Below, one piece after another: positions 24,542-36,379 of a stretch of 64,000 bases of DNA. Every line of letters begins with the position of its first letter. The stretch's first letter is position 1. This stretch comes from Adineta ricciae. Taxonomy: Eukaryota; Rotifera; Eurotatoria; Adinetida; Adinetidae. The position numbers and the translations under genes were made by a program. The stretch spans positions 62,001 to 126,000 of the forward strand of contig CAJNOJ010000099.1 of NCBI GenBank assembly GCA_905250025.1, written 5' to 3'. The notes under the pieces were generated by a model that saw nothing but the letters and a program-made list of their open reading frames with translations, was not told the DNA's origin and did no database searches.

Positions 24542-25629
24542 CTATTTTTTCCTTAAAACTAAGAGAGTCGCATAAGTTTTCAAATCTCTTTCGTCAATAG
24601 TCTCTTTGACTTTTTCCTCATATAACTGCCAGAATTGGATCGATATATCTTCGATATCTTGACTTGATCGTCCATTACTTTGCAAGGCTTGTTTGAATGC
24701 TAATTCCGTTCCTGGTCGCATCAGCATTGTTAATGATCTAGCGTATTGATCACGCGTTAGATGCCCATGTTGATATTGATTGCAAACCGCTGATTTCAAG
24801 CAAACAAATTCAACTTTGACTAATTTCAACGAATGCCGATGGAATAATTCGAAATCAACACATTCCGACAGAGAACGTAAATAAAACGGGATAGTAAAAT
24901 GTAATAATTCATCGGATGTCAACAATGAGAGTAATTGAGCACATTGGTATATGAGATCAAAATGTGCATCAAAGTCCATGTCACCATTGTCGCCTACACA
25001 TGGAATATTCAATAGAAGAATCCCACCGGAGATCAATTCTCGCGAACGACAGGCAAGAAATGCATCCAGATCAAATTTCGATTGCTTTTGAAAGATTTTA
25101 CGTTCAGTAGGAGTGGCAAATCGAAAATAGCAGTGCTTAGCCAAATGACAAGGCTTTCGTGAAAGATAATGTAATGCAGCCGATGAAAAACCAATCGAAA
25201 TACTCTTGTCAGGAAAGCATTGTTCGTAGAAGGAACGACCCATAGCATAACCATAATAAGGATTCTCGTTGATAAGAAGCTGAAACATCTTTGACCAATT
25301 ATTTGTTGGTACATCTATATGAACGACGAAAGGTGTTCCGACGAATTTATTTGTTTGACGAAGATATTCAAGAATCGATTTCATCGTCTGAATAGAAGTT
25401 CTTCCATGAGAAGAACCGAAATCAGCAATAATAAAACTAGCAGCAGAACGTGAACTATGCAGCGCACTAATACCAGCATGAATCAACGATTGAATTGGAT
25501 CGTCGGATTTTGAATGAGCAATGACTTTTGTTCGTCGAAAGTTACAGCAAGCATACAAATAATGACGGAAATCTATGAAGATACATTAAAATATGTACTT
25601 GTATGAAGAGATTCGATATTCATACCCAT
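24542..25629 (-). CDS. SABATH-type SAM-dependent carboxyl methyltransferase
   Basis: The main exon 25572-24542 has no ATG near its start. A 53-nt intron (25625-25573) would splice it to a 4-nt coding exon ATGG, giving 344 aa beginning MDFRHYLYACCNF. The SAM-binding loop reads FIIADFGSSHG. Further family landmarks are HIDVPTNNWSKMF, FYEQCFPDKSISIGFSSAAL and HYLSRKPCH, matching the plant and microbial salicylate/jasmonate/theobromine methyltransferase family, which methylates carboxylates or amines of small molecules. Such genes are uncommon in animals, so transfer from a non-animal source is a reasonable inference. The start exon is inferred from splice signals only; the rest is well supported. 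Confidence 0.75.
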
Positions 25630-26137
25630 TCACGCTACGCGTCGCCTGATGTAGAAATGTTGTGCGACAATCTCTGTAGGACATTGCAAATTGACATGTC
25701 TTATTCCGGAAATGAGCAAACAAAGATAATAATTTCTTCTACACGAACGTATGAAAAAGAATTACATAAACAAATTCTAATTTATGCCACAGAGAAAACC
25801 AAAGAAGACAAATGGCGAAAGCGTGCCATTCTCCTTTCGCCTGTTGACTAATTGATTTACTCTTACTAGCAGACATGTCAAAGAAAAGGAATCGAGCAAG
25901 ACGACAGATAACTCCTAGCAGTTTGATTCGTCTTCTTGCGTTTTGAATGTCTGTGTCTTTTTGCTTCATATCGTGCTGATATTCATTCTCTAATTGGTAT
26001 ACGTATAAATTAGCCTTCAACTATCGTTAGAGTTCACTCTTTCCTTTTGTTAATTTTAAAATCTTCGATTGTGCTTTTTTTTATTCTCTTCCGTAAATAA
26101 AAATCACATAACAATATCTTTTGTTTTCTTTCAACTA
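25630..26137. other. Spacer between the methyltransferase and CHORD genes
   Basis: About 0.5 kb. A plus-strand frame starting with ATG at 25603 (82 aa) overlaps the likely 5' end of the methyltransferase gene but shows no known motif, so I do not call it. Otherwise nothing is seen. Confidence 0.35.
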
Positions 26138-27192
26138 TTAACTCAATTGTAACGGACGATCTAATCGTGGCCAGCTGAGTGCTTCGGCTTTCTTTAGATT
26201 AATTTCTATTTTCGTCTGTAGTAATTCCACAGTTGAACGATCAACATCAACTAATCCGAATAATTCCCATTCGTTGCAAAAACGTTTGGTTCTCGTATCG
26301 GTTCCAAATCGGGCATCGACTTTTAAACGACCCGCATTTAATTCGACTTGAGTTTGATCTGGACGTGGCATTTTTGCATAAATACTAAGTACGACCGATG
26401 AGCCTTGCTGATGAAAATCGTAACGGCATGATTTTTTCAATGTCTCAGGATCCTCTTCATCGGTCGATTCAGGTTTTTCACTTTGCCATAAATGTTCGCC
26501 TTCAGAACAACCAGGTTGAGCAGTAAACGATTCGAAATCGGTAGTTTTTTTTTGACAGCACGACCAGAATTTCATACCTGGTACGAATGTTTTATGTTAA
26601 CTATTACAGTTCAACAAGAGCAATCCTTACCTTCATGGAAAATTGGCACACCTGGATGAAATCTGCATGGTGTCGCTTGTTCTTCTTCAACGGTGGTATA
26701 TCGAGCACCACATGCAGCATGCTTGCACGGCGTTCCAGGTTTAATTTCATCGTTAATTTGTTCTATTTCATTTGTATTGGTCTTCGCTGTATTGGATAAT
26801 TTGTCGAGTGCGGTTCGTAGGCTTGCTCCGACAGTTAATTTCATTGGTATCAGTGGAGCATCTATCGGCGGTCGCTGAACATCAGGTGTTTGAGGTTTGG
26901 GCATTTCTTGCCGAGGAACAGGTTTGGATGTCGTCACCTGTGGCTGTTCATTAGATTGAGGAGCTACTGGCTCTTTAGGTTTATTGGGTTGATGAGGACC
27001 ACGTGTACAACCTGGCAGAGACAGAAATGTATTAAAATCGTGAGATTTCTTTTGACAACAAGACCAAATCTTATAAGCGTCATGAAAGTAAGGTAAACCA
27101 GGATGATACTGGCAAGCTGTATCATCTACAGATGGATCGTTTACTGAAGTAAAATTCTTTTGACAACCGCGATTATAGCAAAATTGTGTCAT
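26138..27192 (-). CDS. CHORDC1: CHORD-containing protein (CHORDC1/morgana orthologue)
   Basis: Two exons (27192-26631 and 26577-26138; 1002 nt, 333 aa). Two zinc-binding CHORD domains are plain: MTQFCYNRGCQKNF to IWSCCQKKSHDFNTFLSLPGC, and CKHAACGARY to KFWSCCQKKTTDFESF, both with the full Cys/His set. The end carries a CS (p23-like) domain (SVVLSIYAKMPRPDQTQVEL, CNEWELFGLVDVDRSTVELL). This is the metazoan HSP90 co-chaperone architecture, which binds HSP90 and takes part in centrosome and stress control. The Pro-rich linker between the CHORDs is typical. The intron falls between HEG and MKFWSCC inside CHORD 2. The gene looks intact and housekeeping-like. Confidence 0.93.
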
Positions 27193-27864
27193 ATCTGTCT
27201 ATGTATCTGAAATATTTTTCGAAAAGCAAACAAAGATCAAAATCAACACGATTATATTCGATCTTGCCGTGTCTGTCTTTTGTATACACACGTAAAAGAA
27301 ACTATGAATCACAATGTGATACTATTGGAAGAATAGAAGACAGAAAAAACGAACGAAGAGACCCCTTAGTAACATCAGATGTCGCTGTTCACTAGCATCT
27401 AGTAAAAAACTCGAAGCGAACTGATCAAGTTTGCACACTATTCTATATCATATGTACATGGTTCAATTCACTTTCTCGGCCAATTAATGCAAATCTGAGC
27501 CGCTTATAAATTCTTATAATAACTATTGTCGATCACTAGCCGAACGCGATTTTTCTCTCCACAGCACGTGTATTTACGTGACGGAAAGGTTGTATCTATC
27601 GATGACTCGAAAGTATAGTTGGAGCTTCCCAAGAGAAAATTTCACTGCCTTTCTTGCGTTACGTACTCTTGTCATCCAAATATTTTCAAAGAACAAGCAA
27701 TCGATGTTCATCTATCTCGGTTTATTTAAATGTGAATAACAATACTCACAGGATTTCTATTAAACATGAAGAAAAAAATTCTAAATAATAATATTTAACT
27801 GCTCAGCAATTAACAATGTCTGCTTCGAAATTTAGATTTATCAAAAATCGCAAAGAATAACCGG
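27193..27864. other. Gene-free stretch
   Basis: About 0.67 kb upstream of CHORDC1 and downstream of the next minus-strand gene. AT-rich, with no coding or structural signal I can support. Confidence 0.4.
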
Positions 27865-28902
27865 TTATCGATGAAGCGGATTTATAATATGTGGATTTTG
27901 TGGCATCTGCATGTGATAACCAAACTGATGAGACGGAAGTATTGAATTGTATCTTCTATGAGAAAAAGTGGGTTGATGATGTGAATACATGGAGTCACGT
28001 CGTACATGTTGTAGATGCTGACGAAAGTAATTATTATGCATAAAATTATTTGGTTGGAAAAAACCAAGTTGTCGATAATAGTTTCTGTCTTGTGTTCCAC
28101 TTTTCAGCTTGCTCTGAAAATGAGAAACAGATAAATGACATACTATTCATATGAATGTATCTTGAATACGTACTGCAGGTGTATTATTAGGTCTAACTGG
28201 AATAGGAAGTCTAGCAGCACCAGTTAAATTAGCATTTGGTTGTACTGACGGTGCTAGTTGGACAGGTACTCCTAACGTCCGCACTGGCACTGGCACTGGC
28301 ACTGTTGCTCGCACTGGCGTTGGTACTGCAGGCGATCCTGTAACTGGTGCTAGTGGTAATACCGGGGCGGGCACTTGCGTTGAACGTGCACTTATCTATG
28401 TATAGACCAAGTTATCTTCGCACTCGCTGTAGAAAGATATTATAAACTGTCAACTTACGATTTGATTGATTTCTACTTGATCTAATTGAGCATCTCTCTT
28501 GTCTTCCGGCGTAAGTGTATTGAATATATTGATTTGCAAGCCAAGAGAAAAATCGTTAACATACCGATCAAGATCGATATTTAGCTGATGAAATTTGTCA
28601 GCATGATTTTTATTCGCATATATGCGTGAGAACCATTTTTTACCGCCAAATTTGCCAATAAAAGTATCACAACCTTGCAAAAAGCTGTGAAAGCTTTCAA
28701 GTTGTGGTCGCATTGGCGAGTTCGCCATTTTGACAGCTGCCTGCCCAGTAAGAAATCCTGCAACGGTGTCCACGCGTTCAGCCAATCGTTTCGATTGTAG
28801 TTTATTTGCTTTTACTGTCAAAGCCGTGGTTTTCACTTTTTTCGCTGTCGTACCAATGGCAGAGAGAAGTTTATCGGAAACATCAACAGCAATGTTCGCC
28901 AT
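27865..28902 (-). CDS. MLKL/HeLo-like four-helix domain protein with proline-rich tail
   Basis: Three phase-0 exons (28902-28459, 28395-28174, 28113-27865) give 304 aa. Residues 1-148 are all-helical: a basic amphipathic start, KLQSKRLAERVDTVAGFL, then LESFHSFLQGCDTFIGKFGG, KKWFSRIYANKNH and FHQLNIDLDRYVNDFSLGL. The spacing (KRL-x-x-RV, a long F-x-x-FL helix, IxKF, then an N-x-L helix) is that of the N-terminal bundle of MLKL and related HeLo/RPW8-type domains, which in other organisms permeabilise membranes or act as adaptors. There is no kinase domain. Instead there is a Pro/Val-rich linker (VPVPVPVR) and a basic His/Tyr/Asn-rich tail. The domain call rests on pattern only. Confidence 0.6.
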
Positions 28903-31242
28903 TTGAACTGATCACAGATCTTATTCTGTTTACAATGATAAGTTAACTGATCTAAAAGTATACTATTTATACAGCAAGAGGTATAAGGGAGAAAACCAAC
29001 ATTGATATATGCTGTCATCGCTGACATAATTGCATATTTATACGATACTGTTTGTTCGAGAGAAATTGATTATTGACTCAATCGCTTGAAAATTTCACCG
29101 ATATCAGGTGACAATTAGATGTCGTACTGATTAGCGTGACGTGTTTTTAATGAGAAAGCAGTTGTTCACCTGACAACCTGTTGGAAATAGAATTTCAAAA
29201 GAATGCGATGATATTTCCGCGTCGATATCAAATAGAGCATACGAAATGAACTGACAATATGTAACTATATCATACGTATATATGCGAACAAGCCAGTCAA
29301 ATATTACTTGGAAAAATCACGTTTTTCTTTCTTTCACCTTATGTGTATGACTGTTTTCTTGTTTCAAAATCACACATATGATGCGAACAAAATATAGATT
29401 CAATCTCACACGTTTTATACGCTGATTCAGCCTTTATCATAGGTATTTTTAATAAAAAGAGAATCACAAGGAAAAATCATGAACTGTTTACAAGGGAAAA
29501 CAAGACAGGGAGCTAGAGGAAGTGAAATCTATTAGTAATAGAGCAATTATTACATTGCAACGTGCATTGCGCTCTCTAAACCAGTTGATATAAGTGTATT
29601 CATTCTTTTTGTAAATCAACTTATCAGAATGGATATGCATTGGAATTGATGGATGAGATTGTCTAGATAACCAATCGTCATCCTTTGAATTAGTGCGTTC
29701 TTTTTTAGTGTAGCCGATGCATCAGATAGAATAAATCCCTCAGTATGCTTGGCGAATATTTCTCTGAGATTCAATTGCGTACACTTTACTGTAGCAAAAA
29801 GTGGAAAATTGTCGACGGTGAAATCGTTTTTAGAGATCGTCGCAAACGAAAAAACGATTTGAATTTAATATGTGTAAAAGCTTCTTTTACAACTTTATTT
29901 GACGAGATCATAATTCATTTTTATACCAGTGATTTCGAGGTAATAATGTGGTTGAGCACAAAGTGAATTCTGTCGTATTGTATTCCACTAGATCGTTCAC
30001 CAGTTCAACAAATACGTTTTGTAGACTAGTTCAAATGAAATCTTTAACAAAGCTGATTTAATTTTAATTCCATTCGATTCGATAGAAAAATTCAGTATAA
30101 ACTGAGATCGATTACGGACTATAACGAAAATGTTTTTCTTGTCATACACATATGCATCAGGCGCTGGAAAACGTTTCAATGCAGTCTTTGAGATACCGGA
30201 AAAAGATTTCTATTTATTTCGATGTCTATAGTAACAAACTGATCTCGACTGGGGCAAAATAACAGTGCACCAAAACCCTTAATAGCAGCTGAAATACGAT
30301 GAAACAGAGTCGAAGTATTGCTTTTTTTCTCAGGATGCTTAGAATTTTAGAACTGTTCCCAAAACATATTCTTTAAGCTTGGTCAAAAACAATGCACTCG
30401 AAAAGATTAGAGGTTACTCTAAGAAAATTATTTATACGTGTTTTGTAGATATCCTGATTTGAAAAACACCAATTTGAGCGCATTGTAATCTTAGTCCAAT
30501 ATAGTACATATTATTTATCTAGAGAAATTCTTGGCCTGTCTTTTGAAAAATGCAACTATGCACGAGTGAACCTCAAAAATATCTGCAAAATACTGAGAGG
30601 CCCATTTCACCTGATAAACTCATAATTACTAAAAAGAGTCAAATAAAAAATCTATAGAGCGCCGCCCGTCAGATCCTTATTTCGCCACTGATCAATGGTA
30701 ATAGTATGTAAATATTAAATTGCTTTCGAACGACATCGCATTCTATGAGATACCAATTGAAATGAAATGTTATAAAACGGATGATAAACTCTGGATGCCT
30801 AGCTGTACTAAAGATACTGTACATATTATCTTTGGAAGGAATTTTGAGCAGCAGAGGATTTTCGCAATCCGATATTTTGTAATTATAAAGGTGTGTTTTG
30901 ATAATATACACACGTTTTATGGTGTCTGTCGAACGCGAAAGGTAGATACATCCGTTTGATATTGATTTGTTTACTTCTTTTTTCTCTTTTCAATCAGTTG
31001 CTAACAAAGCTAGATCAAGTACTAAAATAATATCATTCGCTACATTATCGCACTGGTGGTAATCTATAAAATGTCAAAAAGTTTAATTTATCGTTAACCT
31101 CGTATTCATTTGTATAAAAACTGCTACGCCTGTCACAATATCGCCCATTCTTTCGTGAATTCTGCCTTTACCGGTATTTTGTTAGTGAGAATACCCTCAA
31201 GATATTGGTTTCGCTTATTAAACTTCGAAAATTTCTGACTAG
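28903..31242. other. Gene-poor AT-rich stretch
   Basis: About 2.3 kb with only short chance open frames (for example 29745-29966) that match nothing I know. No repeats or terminal structures are obvious by eye. Confidence 0.45.
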
Positions 31243-31967
31243 ATGACTTCCTCTTTTACAACAATTACTATTTCTATTGTGATCGTATGCCTGCACTATA
31301 ACATCGCCATTGCAGCGAATGTGCAAGATCGTTCAAGTGTACGTTCACAGAAATCTTCTCGATTTTGATCTGTGAACTCAACACGCGGACGATAATTGAA
31401 AGTATACAAATATGTTACCATACTTCAAACGAGTTGAAACATTATCTTGATATGCGAGAAATCCAGATTACCATGGCAACGCAAGTTCTCTACATATCGG
31501 ACCGGGAAGTTACGAACTCGTAGAAGATAACTTTCTTGTTCGAGCTTGCGAAGCTCTGAGTATCAACTTTCTGGATAATTCAAACTGTGCTGAACAGATT
31601 GAATCAAACAAATGTGTAGGTGTAAGGTTCAAGTTTTGTTACGAAACTGAATTTCGATCGTAACAAACGAGCCAACAGTATGACTTGGTAGGATTTCCAA
31701 ACGAATGAAACATTGACAACATTTGCTATGAAAGAAGTTATCATTTCCATGTGCGCCCTTATGATCACCTCAGCTCCTTCTATTATCAGGTATTTAGGCA
31801 ATGCAACCGAACTGAATGCACTGGGTATTCTATTAGTTCACAATGTACCGTTGTGAATAATGGTGCATCGGATTTGTATAATGAGTAGCGTACTTGCATC
31901 GATTACCTCGGGTAATACCCAAGCTCCTCTTTATATGATTAGAGAGAAAACTGCTCCGATGATATGA
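31243..31967 (+). pseudogene. GMC oxidoreductase relic
   Basis: Scattered pieces in shifting frames retain landmarks of the glucose-methanol-choline oxidoreductase family: LPYFKRVETL, then (across a TGA) NPDYHGNASSLHIGPG and VEDNFLVRACEALSINFLD, then FAMKEVIISMCALMITSAPS followed by IIRYLGNATELNALGILL, then SVLASITSGNTQAP with LYMIREKTAPMI at the C-terminal signature. A signal-peptide-like frame (ATG 31243, MTSSFTTITISIVIVCLH) may be its old start. The FAD-binding N-terminal half, including the dinucleotide-binding loop, and most of the middle are missing. It is a small, heavily deleted fossil of a flavoenzyme; origin by transfer is possible but unproven. Confidence 0.6.
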
Positions 31968-32003
31968 GATAATGCTGTGAATAGTTCGAGTACGCTGTAC
32001 ATA

Positions 32004-32141
32004 ATGCCTCCAAAACATCGCATTATTCTGTTAATTATTTGCCTCGTTTTTATTCATGATATTCAGCAAGATACTGATGGATCGAAAGTTTACCATCTTC
32101 TTGATCGGTATCACAAATATTGTGTGAGAATAAATATTTAG
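32004..32141 (+). CDS. Possible 45-aa secreted peptide
   Basis: ATG at 32004 opens a short frame with a clean signal-peptide-like start (MPPKHRIILLIICLVFIHD) and a short polar tail, with an AATAAA-like motif overlapping its end. It could equally be a chance frame or debris 3' of the GMC relic. No family is recognised. Confidence 0.2.
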   Translation: MPPKHRIILLIICLVFIHDIQQDTDGSKVYHLLDRYHKYCVRINI

Positions 32142-34221
32142 ACCTTCTTTTATATTAGTATACGTAAAATCTATTTCATCACATATACGAATATTCGAAA
32201 ACAAAAAGAACGAAATCTTCCCTTACGTGAACTTTACTACATGAGTATCGATATAAAGATAACATTTTGCTATTGGCTAGTACAATATATGATCACATTG
32301 TTCAGATGCACTTGACCGATTTTACGTTCGATTATCTTACAGTTCATTGTTATTCTTATTTTTATGCATACCTATACATTCATTCAATACTGTTCGCTTC
32401 AGCAAGAGACAGTAAACCATCTGTCATCCGACTAAACATTTGTTTATATTATATGTTTGTTTTGGAAAGTTCGTCGTAGTCTGAAGGTATATTTGTACTA
32501 CCAAGTATAAAATAAACAGCAGTCAAGTCTGCGGTATATAAAGATATTTGAAAGTTCACTGTAAAAATATATATATCGATTTCTAGCTTTATCAATGCAT
32601 ATGTCCGAACTGCGAATCTATGCATCATACAAGCACAGATATTCGATAGAAAAGAAACTTTTTAGCTTACTTTCAATGTTGACAAGGCTATTTTACGATT
32701 AACTGTTTTTATTTTCGTTTTATAGGTGATCAAAACCGAGTCCTTAAGTACTCTCAGCACAGCGCCATCGTGTCAAAAAACTGATCCATTGAAATTGTAA
32801 TCTGTTTTCATTCCATACTTGGCATTGCCAGCGCATACCGTATGCCAATTGTTACAGTATTTACTCTATGCACACTGTAACGATTCATAGTTAGAATCCA
32901 GTTTTGTACTCACTCTTTTTGCACTTAGTTTCTACACCTCGAGCATATCAAGCTATATGCTCGGTACTAACCTTTTTCTCACAGCTGATGATCAGTTGAT
33001 TTTATATGGCGTGATACTATGCATTCCAAGGACTATATAAGGACTGAAGATTGTACAGTAGAGTGTGGTTGATTTTGGATAAGAAATAAACTCATTTCTC
33101 ATCAGCACCTTCTCTCGGATTAGTGAGCGAAGAAATTCGTCACACACACACATCTTTGTGTGAGTTTTCCGTCTATTAATGGAATTTAACACAAAAATAA
33201 ATTGAGCGATATGATTGAAATCTATCACCATCTTGAGGCGCGCTGGGTTTCTATAGTGCTGATTTTTATTAACAGGCTTATTTATAATAAAGATTGCATC
33301 GATTCGAAAAGAGCGTGAAGTATGTTGAACTGATAGCCTGTTTATTCGCTTCAGTCTGCTTCAATATGATGATTCCAATTACAAAACAAGGAATTCTCTC
33401 TTTTTTAAGAAATATCCCAATCGACATTTTTTGCTTGTTGCTTTTCCTAATTGCATGAAGGTTGTAAAAGGAATAAAAGTAGATCGGATTGTTTTCAATG
33501 TCTCAACTGACTAACTCAAGCATCAGTTTGCATACAAAAAGGGAAAACATGTATCTTTCATCTCACTAAGACAGTCCGTATCAAACTAATTTCTATCGTT
33601 TATATACATTACAGTGAAATTCTTAATCAGTCGTGTTAGTAGATTGTTTTCCTTGTTAGTAAATATGTTTGGCAACACTAAAATCACAGTCAGTATGTTA
33701 TTGTATAAATGAATTTACTTTTAAAAAAGCAAGTTTTATTCGCACGTTCTATTTGTTCACACTTTCCATCGACATTTTCTCTTATAGTCGATAAACTGAA
33801 GATATAAAGAAAATATTACCTCGATTTCAAAATTGTTTTGAAATTCATAAAAATCACACAGATATCACGTTCTGGACAAGATTCCGAGCTGCGACGTGAG
33901 AGTAGTATGTCATAGCTATTGATAAAAATGACGTAAATCGTGTGTTCTGTTTCAAATCAAAATACTTCGTGATGTACGAGATAGTTATAGATTCATTGTC
34001 AATATTATACGACAGATGATTGTAGCAGTTTCTACAACTTATAACGAGAGAGAACAGATTCACTTCTTTCACAGCTATCACGCGCTCGGCCTCCATTCAT
34101 CCTGAAAACTAAGCAATTAGCTCCACAGAAGGAACTACTGATTCAAAAAACAAATCAAGTGTAAGTTTATTGTAAAAAAGGTGACATTGTTTGTACAAGA
34201 CCGCCAAATACGTGAATTTCG
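32142..34221. other. Gene-poor AT-rich stretch
   Basis: About 2.1 kb without any open frame I can support. No tandem repeat, tRNA-like B box or terminal inverted repeat seen. Confidence 0.4.
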
Positions 34222-34643
34222 ATGATTTTGTCTAGAAACCAAAGAGAGAATTCAATGACGTCAAAACGACATATTCGCTTTGTATCGATATTACTGGGTG
34301 CGCTAGTTTTGATAGTGCTTATTATTACTATCCCAGTGGTACTTACTCGCAATCGTGCGACCAGCCAATCCAAAGAAAAGACGATGACTACTGTCAATAT
34401 TTCATGTAAGATATAACTTTTGTCCTTCTTTTTCCTAGTCTAGAAAACTGAATTTGTACGAAAATATCTTCAATACATCTCTTTACGAACTATTTAGCTG
34501 CTTCAATGACGACAGAGATTACCAAAACTCACAGTACAAATGATGTTGCATCCACTAGCCTATCATCAACTACCAATACTGACTCTAATCCAGTACCAAC
34601 GTTGATGATGGAAAGTACTGATTATGCTAGCGTCGAAAAATAA
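34222..34643 (+). CDS. Short single-pass membrane protein with Ser/Thr-rich ectodomain
   Basis: Two exons, 34222-34405 and 34498-34643 (330 nt, 109 aa). A short basic N-terminus (KRHIR) is followed by one TM helix (FVSILLGALVLIVLIITIPV) and a Ser/Thr-rich tail (STNDVASTSLSSTTNTDSN). The layout copies the start of the seven-exon surface protein at 16300-17993, but the globular C-terminal domain is absent. The frame ends just 26 nt before the left end of a hAT element, so it may be a gene cut short. The region beyond the element does not restore an obvious domain. Whether it is expressed cannot be told. Confidence 0.5.
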
Positions 34644-34660
34644 CCTCCCGATACGGCTAT

Positions 34661-34668
34661 GTTGGCAG
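34661..34668 (+). repeat. 8-bp target-site duplication, left copy (gttggcag)
   Basis: The 8-mer gttggcag directly abuts the left terminal repeat of the hAT element and recurs exactly at 36110-36117 on the right. Eight-base duplications are the hallmark of hAT insertion. Confidence 0.8.
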
Positions 34669-36109
34669 TAGTGACGTAATCAGAAATTCGTGGGTGGGTA
34701 GACGACGCCGCATTGACTTTGAAAATACTATATAATACAGGCATTGTAATGCAGCGTGTATCTTTGTCACATTGTCAAGAGATGATAGCCTATTTACCAT
34801 TAAGACTACGCTTTGTAAGTTACCTTTCTTTTTATTAAGTGCAAAAATATTCAAAAATGAAAAATTTTACTTCAACTGAATTCTAATATTCTTATGTAAA
34901 TTAGCAAAGTCAATATCAAAGTCGCGCTCCAGTGCTAAAACACAAAGATCAAAACAGTGATTATTTGAAATTGTGTTGCGCGTAGTTGATTTTATCAATC
35001 TCATCTTACTAAATACTCTCTTCCACGTAGTAGATGAAAATGGAATAGCCACAGCAGCAATGATAAGTGATATTATTACAGAAAATGCTTGTTTCAATGA
35101 TAATAAATAACAATAAAAATCAATAATACTTTCTAATTTCATATTTGAACCTGCCATCTTTGACTTAATTACTTGAATTTCACTGAATAATGAAGAAAGA
35201 TCTGCTTTCATTTATAATGCAAATGGTTTTAATATCTCAATTTGTAAAAAATGATCATCATCTAGACTAAATGCTGATATATCAATCTAAATTGCTATAT
35301 TATTATTAACGGAAAATCGATCATTCAAAAGGCATCACTCTGATGCTAAAACAAAAACAATGCATGTTTTCCTTCGAAAATATCAATAAGCACGTAATCC
35401 TCAACCAAAATAAACGCATCTGCACGTAATATATTTCATAAAGTGATTAATTTTACATACTCGATTCAATAAGTTACATCCACCACCAAAATGTCGGCAA
35501 TAATAACAGTACACAAGATTCTCTTTCACCAAGTATTCCGAACAAGCAAATGTTGAATACCAAGTTGAGCGAAATAATCGATTTTGTTTATCTGTTGCAT
35601 GTGAAGATAATTTTGGTTGAATAGGAGATTCTGCTGAAGAACGACTGCTATCTGCTAGAGTTAAAGTCTTTTCCATACTCATTGAAGGTTTTGTTGGTGA
35701 TAATGATGGTGTTGATTTGGTGAAGATGATAATGGTAATGATTCTGAAGTCTTATGAGATGTAAAGTTGGATGTTTCATCTAACCGATTAGTTTCAGAAG
35801 GCTGCGATCGATCATAGAAGTAGAACTATTAACTTTTTTGTTCTTGAAAGATGAACAAAAAGATGATTGAATAGAACCATACGATTCGGTTCTGTACTAT
35901 CTGACGACGGTAAAAGAAATCATATGTGACATAAAGTCCACCAGTTAGTATTGTCTTAAAGACGTCTCTCTTTTTCAGGTGATCTTTTAATTTTCAGAAT
36001 GCGTGTAACTCGTATATGAATTGAGTATTGGATAGAAAAAATTAGCTTGCTCACAAATCTCGGGTAGACACGCGCAGTCAATCCATGCTCCACCCTAGTT
36101 ACGTCATTA
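34669..36109 (-). mobile_element. Internally deleted hAT-family DNA transposon
   Basis: A 1441-bp element. Its left end TAGTGACGTAA and right end (reverse complement TAATGACGTAA) form an 11-bp terminal inverted repeat with one mismatch, flanked by the 8-bp duplication gttggcag. On the minus strand the element keeps two ends of a transposase: a TTF/BED-like zinc-finger start near 35682-35401 (FRSTWYSTFACSEYLVKENL, YCYYCRHFGGG) and a hAT C-terminal dimerisation segment near 35211-34867 (IPFSSTTWKRVFSKMRLIKS). The catalytic core between them is missing. It is therefore non-autonomous, but its near-intact ends suggest a fairly recent insertion. Confidence 0.85.
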
Positions 36110-36117
36110 GTTGGCAG
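36110..36117 (+). repeat. 8-bp target-site duplication, right copy (gttggcag)
   Basis: Exact copy of 34661-34668 immediately outside the right terminal repeat of the hAT element. Confidence 0.8.
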
Positions 36118-36379
36118 TGATAGCCATCAGTGTTCATACGCGTAGAGTTCGCACTGGTCAGATACAGATACAGTAACTGGGTAATTCTGCCAGTTTCAGC
36201 AGTCGAAGGTCTTTTTGTCCTTACTTTATGATAAAAAGATACGGCGCGATCTATGTTTTTCATCGCAGAATACTGATCTTATAGTTGAGTTGTCTACGCT
36301 CATACCTTCTTGTTCATGTGTTTTCTTATTAATCTCAATAAAATACAGACAAAAAAATTAACATACAAAAGGATTTGAT

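Noticed and set aside
25603..25851. Plus-strand 82-aa frame upstream of the methyltransferase gene
   Set aside because: Protein-like composition but no motif, and it overlaps the likely 5' end of a better-supported gene.
29745..29966. 73-aa plus-strand frame in the gene-poor region
   Set aside because: No recognisable motif or supporting exon; likely chance in AT-rich sequence.
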